The notes under the pieces were generated by a model. The model saw nothing but the letters and a program-made list of their open reading frames with translations, was not told the origin of the DNA and did not search any database. Shown here in pieces: positions 1 through 9,661 of a stretch of DNA of 64,000 nt (position 1 is its first letter; every line of letters starts with the position of its first letter). The position numbers were made by a program, and so were the translations under genes. This stretch comes from Marinomonas polaris DSM 16579. Lineage in GTDB: Bacteria; Pseudomonadota; Gammaproteobacteria; Pseudomonadales; Marinomonadaceae. The stretch spans positions 124,001 through 188,000 of the forward strand of contig NZ_FQVF01000007.1 of assembly GCF_900129155.1 (NCBI RefSeq), in the 5' to 3' direction.

Positions 1-76
1 GAAACTTGCTGTTTGCTCGTGACGATTTCCTATTGGTTTTGTAAAGACTCATAATTTATTTTTGAAATATTTCATT

Positions 77-110
77 GTTTAACATTTCTGTCACATATCT
101 TTCCTATAGT
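77..110 (+). promoter_or_regulatory. Pho box and -10 of pstS
   Basis: The half site CTGTCAC (88-94) lies 11 bp after a weaker half GTTTAAC (77-83). Exactly 10 bp after the box comes TATAGT (105-110). This is the geometry of PhoB-activated promoters, where the Pho box replaces the -35. Transcription would begin near 117. The first half matches the consensus poorly (4 of 7), so the PhoB assignment rests on the second half, the spacing and the gene behind it. Confidence 0.75.
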
Positions 111-178
111 ACAAAGCATCGAACGAGCTATGGGCAGTTGCTCATAAATATTTGACTACAACCACTGAGGTTTATGTG

Positions 179-1147
179 ATGAAAAAACTAGTTGCAGGTT
201 TAGCGATGACAGCGGCAGTAAGCGTTTCTGTTAACGCTTTTGCAGATGTTGATTCAAATTTGATGTCTTACAGCAAAGCAAGTGGCGTTTCTGGCAATAT
301 TTCAAGTGTTGGCTCTGACACCTTAGCAAACTTGATGACAATGTGGGCAGAAGACTTTAAGCGTCTATACCCAAATGTAAACATTCAAATTCAAGCGGCT
401 GGCTCTTCTACTGCGCCACCAGCTTTGACTGAAGGTACTTCAAACTTCGGTCCTATGTCTCGTACAATGAAAGACAAAGAAATCGCAGCGTTTGAGAAAA
501 AATACGGCTACAAGCCAACAGCAATCCCAGTGGCTATCGATGCTCTAGCAGTTTTCGTACATAAAGATAACCCAATCAAAGGTTTGTCTCTTCCAGAAGT
601 GGATGCAATCTTCTCTTCTACTCGTAAGGGTGGCCACAGCGAAGACATCACTACTTGGGGGAAAGCTGGTCTAGATGGTGCTTGGGCAAAACGCGACATT
701 CAATTATTTGGTCGTAACTCAGTGTCTGGTACTTACGGTTACTTCAAAGAGCACGCACTTTTCAAAGGCGACTATAAAAACAGTGTGAACGAACAACCAG
801 GTTCTGCTTCTGTTGTTCAGTCTGTTTCTACTTCTCTTAACGGTATTGGTTACTCTGGTATCGGTTATAAAACGTCTTCAGTACGTGCTGTACCTTTGAC
901 TAAGAAAGAAGGCGGCGAGTTTGTTGATGCTACCGTTGAAAACGCAGCAACGGGTAAATACCCACTGTCTCGTTTCCTTTACGTTTATGTTAACAAAGCG
1001 CCTAATAAGCCGCTTGAACCACTACAACGTGAGTTCGTAAAAATGGTTCTTTCTAAAATGGGCCAAGAGGTTGTTGTAAAAGACGGTTATGTACCTCTTC
1101 CAGCGAAAGTTGCTAACAAATACCTGACAGATCTAGGTATTAACTAA
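179..1147 (+). CDS. pstS: PstS-family phosphate-binding protein
   Basis: Periplasmic phosphate-binding protein of the PstSCAB importer, 322 aa. I start it at 179 ([10 protein letters not shown]), which has GAGG 8 bp upstream and begins a clean signal peptide ending NAFA; the nine residues open further upstream do not look like protein. Phosphate-binding features of the family are visible: GSDT near the N-terminus, [12 protein letters not shown], and [12 protein letters not shown]. It is the first gene of pstSCAB-phoU and is separated from pstC by a hairpin and a second Pho box, so it can be made in excess of the permease. The strong homology-type motifs and the context make this a confident call. 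Confidence 0.96.
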   Translation: MKKLVAGLAMTAAVSVSVNAFADVDSNLMSYSKASGVSGNISSVGSDTLANLMTMWAEDFKRLYPNVNIQIQAAGSSTAPPALTEGTSNFGPMSRTMKDKEIAAFEKKYGYKPTAIPVAIDALAVFVHKDNPIKGLSLPEVDAIFSSTRKGGHSEDITTWGKAGLDGAWAKRDIQLFGRNSVSGTYGYFKEHALFKGDYKNSVNEQPGSASVVQSVSTSLNGIGYSGIGYKTSSVRAVPLTKKEGGEFVDATVENAATGKYPLSRFLYVYVNKAPNKPLEPLQREFVKMVLSKMGQEVVVKDGYVPLPAKVANKYLTDLGIN

Positions 1148-1183
1148 GCAACGCTGTAGCGAGCTACGGATTAGATGCTTAAA

Positions 1184-1213
1184 GTAGGAGGGCCGAAACG
1201 CTCTCCTATTTTT
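1184..1213 (+). terminator. Intercistronic terminator/attenuator after pstS
   Basis: TAGGAGGGC (1185-1193) pairs with GCTCTCCTA (1200-1208) with one G-U pair, around a CGAAA-type loop, followed by five Ts. It lies between pstS and the second Pho box. It would end most pstS transcripts and raise the PstS:PstCAB ratio (inference). Confidence 0.75.
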
Positions 1214-1227
1214 CTCTGTGCAGTAGG

Positions 1228-1245
1228 CTGTCACACTACTGTCAC
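1228..1245 (+). promoter_or_regulatory. Pho box of pstC (two perfect CTGTCAC repeats)
   Basis: CTGTCAC (1228-1234) and CTGTCAC (1239-1245) are exactly 11 bp apart, the ideal direct-repeat spacing for a PhoB dimer. A further GTCAC at 1256-1260 is out of register. No good -10 is seen 10 bp downstream, and the pstC start follows only 28-34 bp after the box, so the leader would be very short. Confidence 0.8.
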
Positions 1246-1273
1246 ACAAAAAAACGTCACACAACAAAGATGA

Positions 1274-3541
1274 ATGCGGATGACTAAACCAACTGACCAT
1301 CAGATGCCTGAACTGGATTTCAATACGCCAGCTTTAAAGCGTCATCGTAAAATTCGCGCCCTGAAAGACCGTATGGCTGGAATGGGTATTGCCGTGGGTG
1401 GCAGCAGTGTTATTTTGGCTGTGCTGCTGATTTGCTTCTACTTACTTTATGAAGTGGCGCCATTGTTCTCAAGCGCCAGTATTGATCCAGAGGCGAGCTA
1501 TGCCTTGCCTGCACAGGATCAAGGTGAAAGTCTCTACTTAACGACCGAAGAACAAGCTGAAGTCGGTATGCGAGTGGCGAGTAATGGTAGTATCGTCTTC
1601 TTCTCTGTTGCTGATGGCAGCGTGATCGACACTGTAAAAAATCTTCGTACTGAAAAAGTCACCGCCTTTGCTGTTGAATCAGATACTAGCCATTTAATGG
1701 CGTTTGGTTATGAAGATGGCAAAGCGCTAATTGTAAAACACGATTACAAAACCTCTTACCCAGATGGCAAACGTAAAATCTCTCCAGTAGTTGAATACCC
1801 TTATGGTAAAAAGCCTGTTGATGTAGCTGATTTCGCTATCAAGAAGCTAGCGCTTCGTGATGGCAGTGACAGCTTAACTATGGCGGCGATTGGTGATTCA
1901 AGCAGCGCCATCACTAAAGTAACGAAAGACGTTAACTTTATCACTGATGAAGTGGAATTGAGCGAGCAGAGCGAGCCATTACCTTTCGTTCCTGATGTAG
2001 CCAGCATGCTACTGAGTGGTGATCAGCGTTATTTATATGTGGCGACGCGTTCTGGTGCCATGAGTGAGTTTGATCTGCGAGATTTCGATAATATCGAGCT
2101 TAAAAATGAAATGTCACTGTTCAAAGACGCTAGTACCAAACTTATTTCGATGACCTACCTATTGGGTAAGTCTTCTATCATGGTAGCGGACTCTTCTGGT
2201 CGAGTGAGCCAGTGGTTTAACGTTCGTAACGATGATACCAACGAAGAAAAACTCACTTTTATTCGCGATGTTAAACAACCTGTTGCCTTAGTCGATTTGG
2301 CAATGGAGCAACGTCGTAAAGGTTTTGCTACCTTGGATGAGCGTGGCTTGGTTGCTATCTATAATGCAACATCTACTCGCCAAGTTTTGAATGAAAAACT
2401 GAGTGATAAAACCGCTCGCCTAATCAGCTTTGCACCACGAGCAAACGGTTTGTTGTTAGAAGACAGCAAAGGTGTGCATTTCTTCCACGTAGACAACGAA
2501 CACCCAGAAGTATCTTGGTCCTCTTTGTGGGGCAAGGTGTGGTACGAAGGTTACCAAGAGCCGACTTACACTTGGCAGTCTTCTGCGGCGAACAATGACT
2601 TCGAACCTAAATACAGCTTGATGCCATTAGCATTTGGTACCTTGAAAGCAGCATTCTATGCGATGTTAATGGCGGTGCCTTTGGCGATTTGTGGTGCTAT
2701 CTATACAGCTTACTTCATGGCGCCTGCATTACGTCGTAAGATCAAACCTGTGATCGAATTGATGGAAGCCCTACCAACGGTAATTTTGGGCTTCTTAGCG
2801 GGTTTGTTCTTCGCGCCCTTCTTAGAAGAAAACCTAGCAGCAACGTTCAGTATTTTCGTCGTTCTGCCGGTTGGTATTCTACTATTTGCTTATATTTGGT
2901 CACGTTTACCTCAGCAAATTCGCTGGTTGGTGCCTGATGGCTGGCAGCCATTGTTGCTTATTCCAGTTATCGTATTTTTAGCTTGGTTCTGTTTGGCGAT
3001 GAGTCCAATCATTGAATTGAACTTCTTTGGTGGCAACATTCGCGGCTGGATTACTCATGATCTTGGTATTACCTTTGACCAACGTAACGCGCTGGTGGTT
3101 GGTTTTGCCATGGGCTTTGCGGTTATCCCGACTATTTTCTCTATTACTGAAGATGCCATTTTTAGTGTGCCAAAAGCCTTAACTCAAGGTTCATTAGCAT
3201 TGGGTGCTACTTACTGGCAAACCATGACTCGCGTGGTGTTACCGACCGCGAGCCCTGGTATTTTCTCTGCCGTTATGATTGGTATGGGTCGTGCCGTGGG
3301 TGAAACCATGATTGTACTGATGGCAACGGGTAATACGCCGATTATGGATTTCAACATATTCGAAGGTATGCGGACTCTAGCAGCCAACTTGGCGGTAGAA
3401 GTACCAGAGTCTGAGGTGGGAAGTTCTCACTATCGTATCTTGTTCTTAGCGGCGTTTGTGCTCTTTATCTTCACCTTTGTGGTGAACACAATCGCTGAAA
3501 CCGTGCGTCAGCACCTACGCAAAAAATACGGGTCGCTATAA
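1274..3541 (+). CDS. pstC: Phosphate ABC permease PstC, long form
   Basis: Inner-membrane permease subunit of the Pst importer, 755 aa, against about 320 aa in E. coli. One N-terminal membrane helix (about 36-60) is followed by about 380 residues predicted to lie outside the membrane. These are rich in short beta-strand-like repeats, possibly a beta-propeller. The true permease domain is at about 455-745. The ABC-contact loop [12 protein letters not shown] lies near residue 640 and is followed by VVLPTASPGI. The start is uncertain: ATG at 1274 or ATG at 1280 (MTKPTDHQ), neither with a strong ribosome site. The stop overlaps the pstA start (TAATG). Long PstC forms are known in marine gammaproteobacteria; the role of the insert is unknown to me. 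Confidence 0.92.
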   Translation: MRMTKPTDHQMPELDFNTPALKRHRKIRALKDRMAGMGIAVGGSSVILAVLLICFYLLYEVAPLFSSASIDPEASYALPAQDQGESLYLTTEEQAEVGMRVASNGSIVFFSVADGSVIDTVKNLRTEKVTAFAVESDTSHLMAFGYEDGKALIVKHDYKTSYPDGKRKISPVVEYPYGKKPVDVADFAIKKLALRDGSDSLTMAAIGDSSSAITKVTKDVNFITDEVELSEQSEPLPFVPDVASMLLSGDQRYLYVATRSGAMSEFDLRDFDNIELKNEMSLFKDASTKLISMTYLLGKSSIMVADSSGRVSQWFNVRNDDTNEEKLTFIRDVKQPVALVDLAMEQRRKGFATLDERGLVAIYNATSTRQVLNEKLSDKTARLISFAPRANGLLLEDSKGVHFFHVDNEHPEVSWSSLWGKVWYEGYQEPTYTWQSSAANNDFEPKYSLMPLAFGTLKAAFYAMLMAVPLAICGAIYTAYFMAPALRRKIKPVIELMEALPTVILGFLAGLFFAPFLEENLAATFSIFVVLPVGILLFAYIWSRLPQQIRWLVPDGWQPLLLIPVIVFLAWFCLAMSPIIELNFFGGNIRGWITHDLGITFDQRNALVVGFAMGFAVIPTIFSITEDAIFSVPKALTQGSLALGATYWQTMTRVVLPTASPGIFSAVMIGMGRAVGETMIVLMATGNTPIMDFNIFEGMRTLAANLAVEVPESEVGSSHYRILFLAAFVLFIFTFVVNTIAETVRQHLRKKYGSL

Positions 3542-5253
3542 TGAGTACTCCAATGAAAATGAAGAAAAAATCCGTATCCGAATGGGTCAAGTCTGGTGAT
3601 CCATGGGTGTGGCTAAATGCGGGTGCCGTGGCGATTTCTGTCATCATGGTCGTCGGTTTGTTATTACTTATTGCCGTTCGTGGTCTAGGGCATTTTTGGC
3701 CAGCGGATGTGGTAGAAACGCATTACGCTTTACCTGGTGAATCGGAATACAATCTTGTTGCTGAACGAGTTGAAAGCGTAGAAGTACCAGCAGCTCAGTT
3801 ACGTGAAGCGGGTATTGCTATTCCAGATCAACATCAGTTGATGCAACGTACTTTGATGAAAACCGGTAACCGTGACGTGTACGGTTCAGATTTCCGTTGG
3901 GTCATCGATGAATATCTAACAGACACTAAGCGTCCAGAAATGTTATTCACCGCTGAGCGTCGTGAGTGGGGTAACTTATATGGCTACCTTAAAGCAGTGA
4001 AAGAAGATGGCAAGATCGTTTCTGAAACCACAGACCTGACGCCAACTGACTCGGCTATGGCGACTTGGAATACGTTTGAGAAGAGCATTGAACGTGCAGC
4101 GGTTATTTTCGATGAGATTCATGAAATTGAGAAAAAAGACATTGGTAAGATCAACTACGCACTTGAGCGTATTCGTCTTGAGCAACGTCGTTTAGAACTA
4201 GAAAACAAACTAACACCAGCGGCAGCCGCAGATCTTGCGGCAGAACGTGGTCAATACGATGAAGAGTACAAAGGCCTTCAGCAAAGCCTGATCGACCTTT
4301 ATGCCAAAATCAACCGCGATACATTTGTTGTGCAAGTGATGGACGGCTCTGTGCATGAAATGCCAGTAGCGAAAATTGTTCATGCTTATCGCGCTAATGC
4401 GATGGGTGTGCCTCAGAAGATGGGTTTTTACTTCACTAAATTATGGGAATTCTTGTCAGACGAGCCGCGTGAAGCCAATACAGAAGGCGGCGTGTTCCCA
4501 GCCATTTTCGGTACGGTCATGATGGTTCTACTGATGACGGTTCTGGTAACACCATTTGGTGTGGTTGCGGCAGTTTATTTGCGTGAATATGCATCTCAAG
4601 GTTGGGTAACTCGTATTATTCGTATCGCGGTAAATAACTTGGCGGGTGTACCTTCTATCGTTTACGGTGTATTTGGTTTAGGTTTCTTTATTTACTTCCT
4701 CGGTTCCGGCATTGACCAAGCTTTCTTCCCAGAAGCCTTGCCATCACCAACCTTTGGTACCGGTGGTTTGATGTGGGCGTCTATTACTCTGGCGCTATTG
4801 ACTGTGCCTGTGGTGATTGTGGCAACCGAAGAAGGATTGTCACGTATTCCTCGCAACGTCCGTGAAGGCAGCTTGGCATTGGGTGCAACGAAAGCGGAAA
4901 CCTTATGGCGAGTGGTCTTGCCAATGGCGAGTCCGGCTATCATGACTGGGGTTATTTTGGCGGTCGCTCGTGCGGCAGGCGAAGTGGCGCCATTGATGTT
5001 GGTGGGTGTAGTGAAACTAGCGCCATCATTGCCATTGGATGGTAATTACCCTTACATCCATTTAGATCAAAAATTCATGCACCTAGGTTTCCATATTTAT
5101 GACGTTGGTTTCCAAAGTCCAAACGTGGAAGCGGCACGACCTCTTGTGTACGCAACAGCCTTATTGCTTGTGGTGGTTATTGCCTTGCTGAATTTGTCAG
5201 CAGTAACGATCCGAAATCATTTACGTGAAAAATACAAATCGCTGGAAATGTAA
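3541..5253 (+). CDS. pstA: Phosphate ABC permease PstA, long form
   Basis: Second permease subunit of the Pst importer, 570 aa, about twice the E. coli length. One membrane helix lies near 28-50. A non-membrane segment of about 270 residues follows, including a charged, probably coiled-coil part (about 175-265, rich in E, R, L and K). The permease domain runs from about 320 onwards, with the loop [14 protein letters not shown] and [10 protein letters not shown]. It is translationally coupled to pstC by TAATG and followed 20 bp later by pstB. The matching enlargement of both permeases suggests the two extra domains contact each other or PstS (inference). Confidence 0.93.
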   Translation: MSTPMKMKKKSVSEWVKSGDPWVWLNAGAVAISVIMVVGLLLLIAVRGLGHFWPADVVETHYALPGESEYNLVAERVESVEVPAAQLREAGIAIPDQHQLMQRTLMKTGNRDVYGSDFRWVIDEYLTDTKRPEMLFTAERREWGNLYGYLKAVKEDGKIVSETTDLTPTDSAMATWNTFEKSIERAAVIFDEIHEIEKKDIGKINYALERIRLEQRRLELENKLTPAAAADLAAERGQYDEEYKGLQQSLIDLYAKINRDTFVVQVMDGSVHEMPVAKIVHAYRANAMGVPQKMGFYFTKLWEFLSDEPREANTEGGVFPAIFGTVMMVLLMTVLVTPFGVVAAVYLREYASQGWVTRIIRIAVNNLAGVPSIVYGVFGLGFFIYFLGSGIDQAFFPEALPSPTFGTGGLMWASITLALLTVPVVIVATEEGLSRIPRNVREGSLALGATKAETLWRVVLPMASPAIMTGVILAVARAAGEVAPLMLVGVVKLAPSLPLDGNYPYIHLDQKFMHLGFHIYDVGFQSPNVEAARPLVYATALLLVVVIALLNLSAVTIRNHLREKYKSLEM

Positions 5254-5273
5254 GCGGCGGAGAAGAGATTATT

Positions 5274-6104
5274 ATGAGCGACGTTAAAACACACTCAATT
5301 GATATTTCAGCAATGCAGCGTAGCCAACAGGCGTTGCGCATTGAAGATGAAACCGTTTGCCTATCTGTAAACGATTTGCACCTGTATTACGGTGAAAAAG
5401 AAGCGCTGAAAGGCGTTAACATGGTTATTCCAGAGAAGAAGGTGACTGCGTTTATCGGGCCTTCTGGTTGTGGTAAATCGACGCTATTGCGTTGTTTTAA
5501 CCGCATGAATGATTTGGTAGATGGTTGCCGTATTACGGGTGAGCTTAACTTACGTGATGAGAACATTTACGCTAAGGGCACAGACGTTGCTGAGCTACGT
5601 CGCCGTGTTGGCATGGTGTTCCAGAAGCCAAACCCGTTCCCAAAAAGTATTTATGAAAATGTCGCCTACGGCCTTCGTATTCAAGGCATCAATAAAAAGC
5701 GTTTGCTTGACGAAACCGTTGAATGGGCACTGCGCTCAGCGGCTTTGTGGGACGAAGTAAAAGACCGTCTAAACGAAAGCGCATTGGGAATGTCTGGTGG
5801 TCAGCAGCAACGTTTGGTTATCGCTCGTACGGTTGCGGTAAAACCAGAAGTGTTATTGCTGGATGAGCCTGCATCAGCGTTAGATCCTATTTCAACCTTG
5901 AAGATAGAAGAACTGATTCATGAGTTGAAAAATGAATTCACGATCGCGATTGTGACACACAACATGCAGCAAGCAGCTCGTGTGTCTGACTACACAGCGT
6001 TTATGTACATGGGTGATTTGGTTGAGTTTGGCGACACGAACACCTTGTTCACAAACCCAAGCAAACAACAAACAGAAGACTACATCACGGGCCGCTACGG
6101 CTAG
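5274..6104 (+). CDS. pstB: Phosphate ABC transporter ATPase PstB
   Basis: Cytoplasmic ATPase of the Pst importer, 276 aa, close to the normal length apart from a short N-terminal tail of about 25 residues. The Walker A motif GPSGCGKST is at 62-70, the signature reads MSGGQQQR (family LSGGQ), and Walker B is [12 protein letters not shown], with the switch His in IVTHNMQQ. A purine-rich GGAGAAG precedes the start. It lies between pstA (20 bp) and phoU (14 bp). PstB also takes part in the signalling complex with PhoU and PhoR (known for the family). Confidence 0.97.
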   Translation: MSDVKTHSIDISAMQRSQQALRIEDETVCLSVNDLHLYYGEKEALKGVNMVIPEKKVTAFIGPSGCGKSTLLRCFNRMNDLVDGCRITGELNLRDENIYAKGTDVAELRRRVGMVFQKPNPFPKSIYENVAYGLRIQGINKKRLLDETVEWALRSAALWDEVKDRLNESALGMSGGQQQRLVIARTVAVKPEVLLLDEPASALDPISTLKIEELIHELKNEFTIAIVTHNMQQAARVSDYTAFMYMGDLVEFGDTNTLFTNPSKQQTEDYITGRYG

Positions 6105-6118
6105 GCGGAGGACGCATT

Positions 6119-6832
6119 ATGAAAGAATTAACAACGGATCATATTTCTCAGCAGTTTAACAACGAGCTGGAACTGCTTCGCCAACACTTTTTGACCATGG
6201 GTGGTGTTGTTGAAAACCAAGTGCAAGACGCGGTACAGGCTTTATTAGACGCGAACGGCTCTTTGGCAGAAGACGTGAAAAACCAAGATGCTACAGTAAA
6301 TCAGCTAGATGGCTTAATTGACGAAGAGTGCCGTCGTATCTTGGCTAAGCGCCAACCTGCAGCATCTGATTTGCGTATGGTTTTGTCGATTAGTAAAGCG
6401 GTAAGTGAGCTAGAGCGTATTGGCGATGAAGCGAAGAAAATAGCTAATCTGACATTAAACCTGATCAATGAAGGCGAGTCTCCTCGTGGTTACGTAGAGA
6501 TCAATCGTATCGGTCAAATGGTGTCACGCATGATTCATGATTCTTTAGATGCCTATGCGCGTTTAGACATTGAAGCGGCTATTAAGGTTGCTAAACAAGA
6601 TCGTACTGTGGATCAAGAATACAATACTGCAATGCGTTCTTTGGTGACCTATATGATGGAAGATCCACGTAGTATTTCTCGTGTGATTAACGTGATTTGG
6701 GTATTACGTTCTTTGGAGCGTATTGGCGATCATGCTCGTCATACCTGTCAGCATTTAATCTTTATGGTGAAAGGTGTTGATGTTCGTCATGTGAACGTAA
6801 ACGATCTTTCTGCTGATATGAGTAAGAAATAA
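6119..6832 (+). CDS. phoU: Phosphate signalling protein PhoU
   Basis: Negative regulator linking the Pst transporter to PhoR, 237 aa, the standard length. It has two tandem three-helix PhoU repeats, each with the metal-binding pattern: ERIGDEAKKIAN in the first and ERIGDHARHTCQ in the second. GGAGG lies just upstream of the ATG. It is the last gene of the operon and is followed by a strong terminator. Confidence 0.96.
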   Translation: MKELTTDHISQQFNNELELLRQHFLTMGGVVENQVQDAVQALLDANGSLAEDVKNQDATVNQLDGLIDEECRRILAKRQPAASDLRMVLSISKAVSELERIGDEAKKIANLTLNLINEGESPRGYVEINRIGQMVSRMIHDSLDAYARLDIEAAIKVAKQDRTVDQEYNTAMRSLVTYMMEDPRSISRVINVIWVLRSLERIGDHARHTCQHLIFMVKGVDVRHVNVNDLSADMSKK

Positions 6833-6835
6833 ATG

Positions 6836-6881
6836 TCGTTGATCTCTTGGTTTTATCGGTAAGCCAAGAGATCGACTTTTG
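6836..6881 (+). terminator. Terminator of the pst-phoU operon
   Basis: GATCTCTTGG (6841-6850) pairs perfectly with CCAAGAGATC (6864-6873), with extra partial pairing outside it, followed by GACTTTT. It lies directly after the phoU stop. Confidence 0.8.
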
Positions 6882-6975
6882 CTGATTTTATCTTTTTTAT
6901 TATTGCCTTTCCTATCTTCTTCTTTTCATCGACTTTGTTATCATCAGGCTTTCGTTTTAACTGGTGTGAAATACG

Positions 6976-7476
6976 ATGTTTACCATAGAAACTCATTCTA
7001 CTGGCTCTCTTGAAGAGTCCTATCAAGCACTCAATGCTCAGCTAGCGGCGCTGCTAAGTGGAGAACGAGACTTTATCTGTAATGCGTCGCAATTTTCAGC
7101 GTTTGTTATGCAAACTGTAACGGATCTGAATTGGTCGGGTTTCTATTTTGCTCGTGGCGAGGAATTAGTACTCGGGCCTTATGTGGGTAAGGTGGCTTGT
7201 ACTCGTATTCCATTCGGTCGCGGAGTATGCGGTAAGGCAGCACTTACTTTGCAGACTCAACGTATTGAAGATGTTCACGCATTTGACGGCCATATTGCCT
7301 GTGATGCAGCATCGGCGAGCGAGGTCGTCATTCCTGTTGTGGTGGGAGGTCAGCTAATGGCTGTGTTTGATATGGATAGCCCAAAAGTAGGTCGATTCTC
7401 TGATGTTGACCAAGCCGGTCTAGAGTCTTTTGTAGCGACTTTTATTGAAGCTACAGATTTTAGCTGGTCAATTTAA
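6976..7476 (+). CDS. msrC: Free methionine-(R)-sulfoxide reductase (GAF)
   Basis: Single GAF-domain enzyme of 166 aa (YebR/fRMsr type) that reduces free methionine-R-sulfoxide in the cytoplasm. The three cysteines of the family are all present: C75 (VACTRI), C85 (RGVCGKA) and C109 (HIACDAAS). So are the WSGFYF and LGPYVG segments of the ligand pocket. It sits alone between the pst terminator and an oppositely oriented operon. This would help against oxidative stress. The cysteine pattern distinguishes it from sensory GAF domains. Confidence 0.9.
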   Translation: MFTIETHSTGSLEESYQALNAQLAALLSGERDFICNASQFSAFVMQTVTDLNWSGFYFARGEELVLGPYVGKVACTRIPFGRGVCGKAALTLQTQRIEDVHAFDGHIACDAASASEVVIPVVVGGQLMAVFDMDSPKVGRFSDVDQAGLESFVATFIEATDFSWSI

Positions 7477-7492
7477 CTGTGTTAATTTTTTG

Positions 7493-7825
7493 TTATAAAA
7501 AGTACGCTTCAAGCTCGTCTAGTGATGCTTGATGAATGGCGGGCAGGCCATCGATGATGGTTTGCATTCCTTGCTCACTATGCTGTGTTGCTGCTGTTTC
7601 TATCAACTGGCATTGTTTAGCAAATATCTGCATAGCCATATTTAAACTGGCGGACTTGAGTGAATGACTCACTTGCTTCAATTCTTGATGGTCTCTTTTT
7701 TCCCAAGCTTGCATGAGCTGGGCCATTTTCTCATTGCTGTCGTCAACAAACTCCAAGCGTATTGTGTTAATTGTGTCCTTTCCTAGTAGCTGAATAAGAG
7801 AATCTAAATGGTCGTGATCAATCAT
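7493..7825 (-). CDS. Hpt phosphotransfer protein
   Basis: Small Hpt-domain protein, 110 aa from the ATG at 7825 (MIDHDHLDSL). The frame is open 21 residues further upstream, but the 7825 start has AAAGG in front and overlaps the kinase-like gene stop by 8 bp, the usual coupling. The phospho-acceptor His is present in VSHSLKSAS (H54) in an otherwise helical protein. Hpt proteins relay phosphate between receiver domains. Here it is encoded directly after a kinase-like protein that lacks both its own His and its receiver Asp, so its partner may lie elsewhere in the genome. Confidence 0.88.
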   Translation of the reverse strand: MIDHDHLDSLIQLLGKDTINTIRLEFVDDSNEKMAQLMQAWEKRDHQELKQVSHSLKSASLNMAMQIFAKQCQLIETAATQHSEQGMQTIIDGLPAIHQASLDELEAYFL

Positions 7826-9659
7826 TTTTATGGGCCTTTGACGATGTTTCTTGGGATGCTGTTGTTTGATATGAAAAGAGGCTCGCAATAATTGGCTCTA
7901 GTTGGGTCTGAGTAAGTGGAAATTGTAAAGGTATGATTGGGTATTCTGAGTTGTTAACCGCTTGAGGGTGATAGCCAAGAATAGGGCATGACTTTGTTTT
8001 CCATTGTTGTAGTGCATCATTGCCATCGCGTTCGAATCTAGGAGTATTACCCAGAATAACCATATCGTAGTTTTTGTATTCTTGCAGACTACCATCTTTT
8101 GAAATAACTGCGTCGATATTAAATGCTGCTAGCTGCAAACTAATAATTTTAGCTAGGTGTATGTCTGTTTCAATGATCAATGCTTGCGTTTGATCTGGGC
8201 ATTGAAAGTTTAGCTGTTTTGTCGACGGGCAATCGTTGGGTACATAAAAAGGTATATCTACCCAAAATTCACAGCCTTTTTGCGGTGCGCAGGAAAAATG
8301 CATCTCACCTTGCATTAGATAAACCAATTTGTGGCATAACGCCAGACTCAAGCCGACTTTACTGGGTAGAGGTCCTTCTTTTTGCATAGGTAAATACGGG
8401 TTTACTCTTAAATTTTGTTGTAACTCATTTGGCATGCCTAGCCCAGTGTCTCTAAGGGCAATTTGTAGTACTCGGATTTCTTTTGTGTCTGTAGCTAGTG
8501 GCATTTGAGGCGCACTTAGTGCTGAGGGTCTAATTTGCAAACTAATGCTACCTGATGGCGTATGTGTGATGGCATTTTGCAGCAGCGCAACAATGATTTC
8601 TTTCGTCCTAATAAAATCTAGGCTGATATCTTTGGGCAAAAGAGGGTCAATATAGAGGATGCTTTGTAAGTTTTTCCGCGCCATCTGAGGCTCAAAAATA
8701 GCAAGGCAATCTTCAACACTATTTTGGAGATACTCGATCGTTGGATTAAGCGTTAGCTGCTTGGCATCAATTAATGCTAAGTCAGAGAGCATTTCTATGG
8801 TTTGAAGTAATTGATGACCTGATTCGTCAATATGCTTTGATAGCACCTTTATGTCATTTTTTGACGTCGTACAATTTAGTGTTTTAGCCGTTCCTAGAAT
8901 AGCATTTATAGGAGAGCGTATTTCTTGATTCACGAAGGAGAGTAAATTGGCTTTATCTTCGTTAATTGTTTGGATGCCTAGCTTAAGATCTTTGTTACGC
9001 CTGATGACATTTTTAAGTTCAGTTAATCCTTTTACTGTAAAAAAGCATAAACACAGTAAACAGGCTAACAGTGCCATTGAGAGCAGTTGAATATCATCTA
9101 AGTTTTTCTGCAAGGTTCTATGTTGGTTACTGATGAACTCATTGCTGCCTTTGTTTACTAAAGTGACAAATTCGTTGATTTGATCTTCGATACGCTGAAT
9201 ACGTTCAATTAAGTCGGGTAGATAGGAAGTATCGCCATTTTCTATTTTAGATAAATTGAAACTGAGTAGCTCTAACTCACCGTTAATAATATTCAATAGC
9301 CTCGTTGTACGTCCTCCTTCGAAAGTGCGAATTAGAGAGCCAACATCTCCTTGTCTAAGCAAGTCTACTCGACTCATTAGCAAGTCATATTCAAAGAAGG
9401 CATTGCCGTTCAGAGGGTAATCGCTATCTTCTAATGCTATTAAGTAATTAAGAAAACGATATGATTGTATTTGTAGTTGTAGAGTGTTCCATAAAGAGCT
9501 TTCAAAAACGCGCCGACTGTTGTTTTTTGAGCTATCACTGGTGTAAGTGATAATGCCGAATACAGCAATGGTGATGGCAATAATAAAAGCTATAAAACCA
9601 TACAGTACCCATAGCTTGAATTTGGATAGCCAAGTATTCCCCTTAAACAAGCGCTCCAT
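7818..9659 (-). CDS. Histidine-kinase-like hybrid sensor, phospho-His lost
   Basis: Membrane sensor of 613 aa. It has a helix at about 16-40, an external helical domain at about 41-198 and a second helix at about 199-218. A HisKA-like segment follows, then an ATP-binding domain with DTGLGM and a modified G2 box (VGLSLALCHK), then a C-terminal receiver-like domain. The H box reads VNQEIRSPIN: the phospho-His is replaced by Gln245 (codon CAA at 8925-8927, checked on the DNA). The receiver reads YDMVILGN where the acceptor Asp should be. The protein therefore looks unable to autophosphorylate in the normal way and may act as a scaffold or allosteric partner. It is the middle gene of a three-gene operon. 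Confidence 0.85.
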   Translation of the reverse strand: MERLFKGNTWLSKFKLWVLYGFIAFIIAITIAVFGIITYTSDSSKNNSRRVFESSLWNTLQLQIQSYRFLNYLIALEDSDYPLNGNAFFEYDLLMSRVDLLRQGDVGSLIRTFEGGRTTRLLNIINGELELLSFNLSKIENGDTSYLPDLIERIQRIEDQINEFVTLVNKGSNEFISNQHRTLQKNLDDIQLLSMALLACLLCLCFFTVKGLTELKNVIRRNKDLKLGIQTINEDKANLLSFVNQEIRSPINAILGTAKTLNCTTSKNDIKVLSKHIDESGHQLLQTIEMLSDLALIDAKQLTLNPTIEYLQNSVEDCLAIFEPQMARKNLQSILYIDPLLPKDISLDFIRTKEIIVALLQNAITHTPSGSISLQIRPSALSAPQMPLATDTKEIRVLQIALRDTGLGMPNELQQNLRVNPYLPMQKEGPLPSKVGLSLALCHKLVYLMQGEMHFSCAPQKGCEFWVDIPFYVPNDCPSTKQLNFQCPDQTQALIIETDIHLAKIISLQLAAFNIDAVISKDGSLQEYKNYDMVILGNTPRFERDGNDALQQWKTKSCPILGYHPQAVNNSEYPIIPLQFPLTQTQLEPIIASLFSYQTTASQETSSKAHKND

Positions 9660-9661
9660 TT

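Noticed and set aside
152-178. Nine extra codons before pstS
   Set aside because: A clean signal peptide and ribosome site fit ATG 179; the extra residues do not look like protein.
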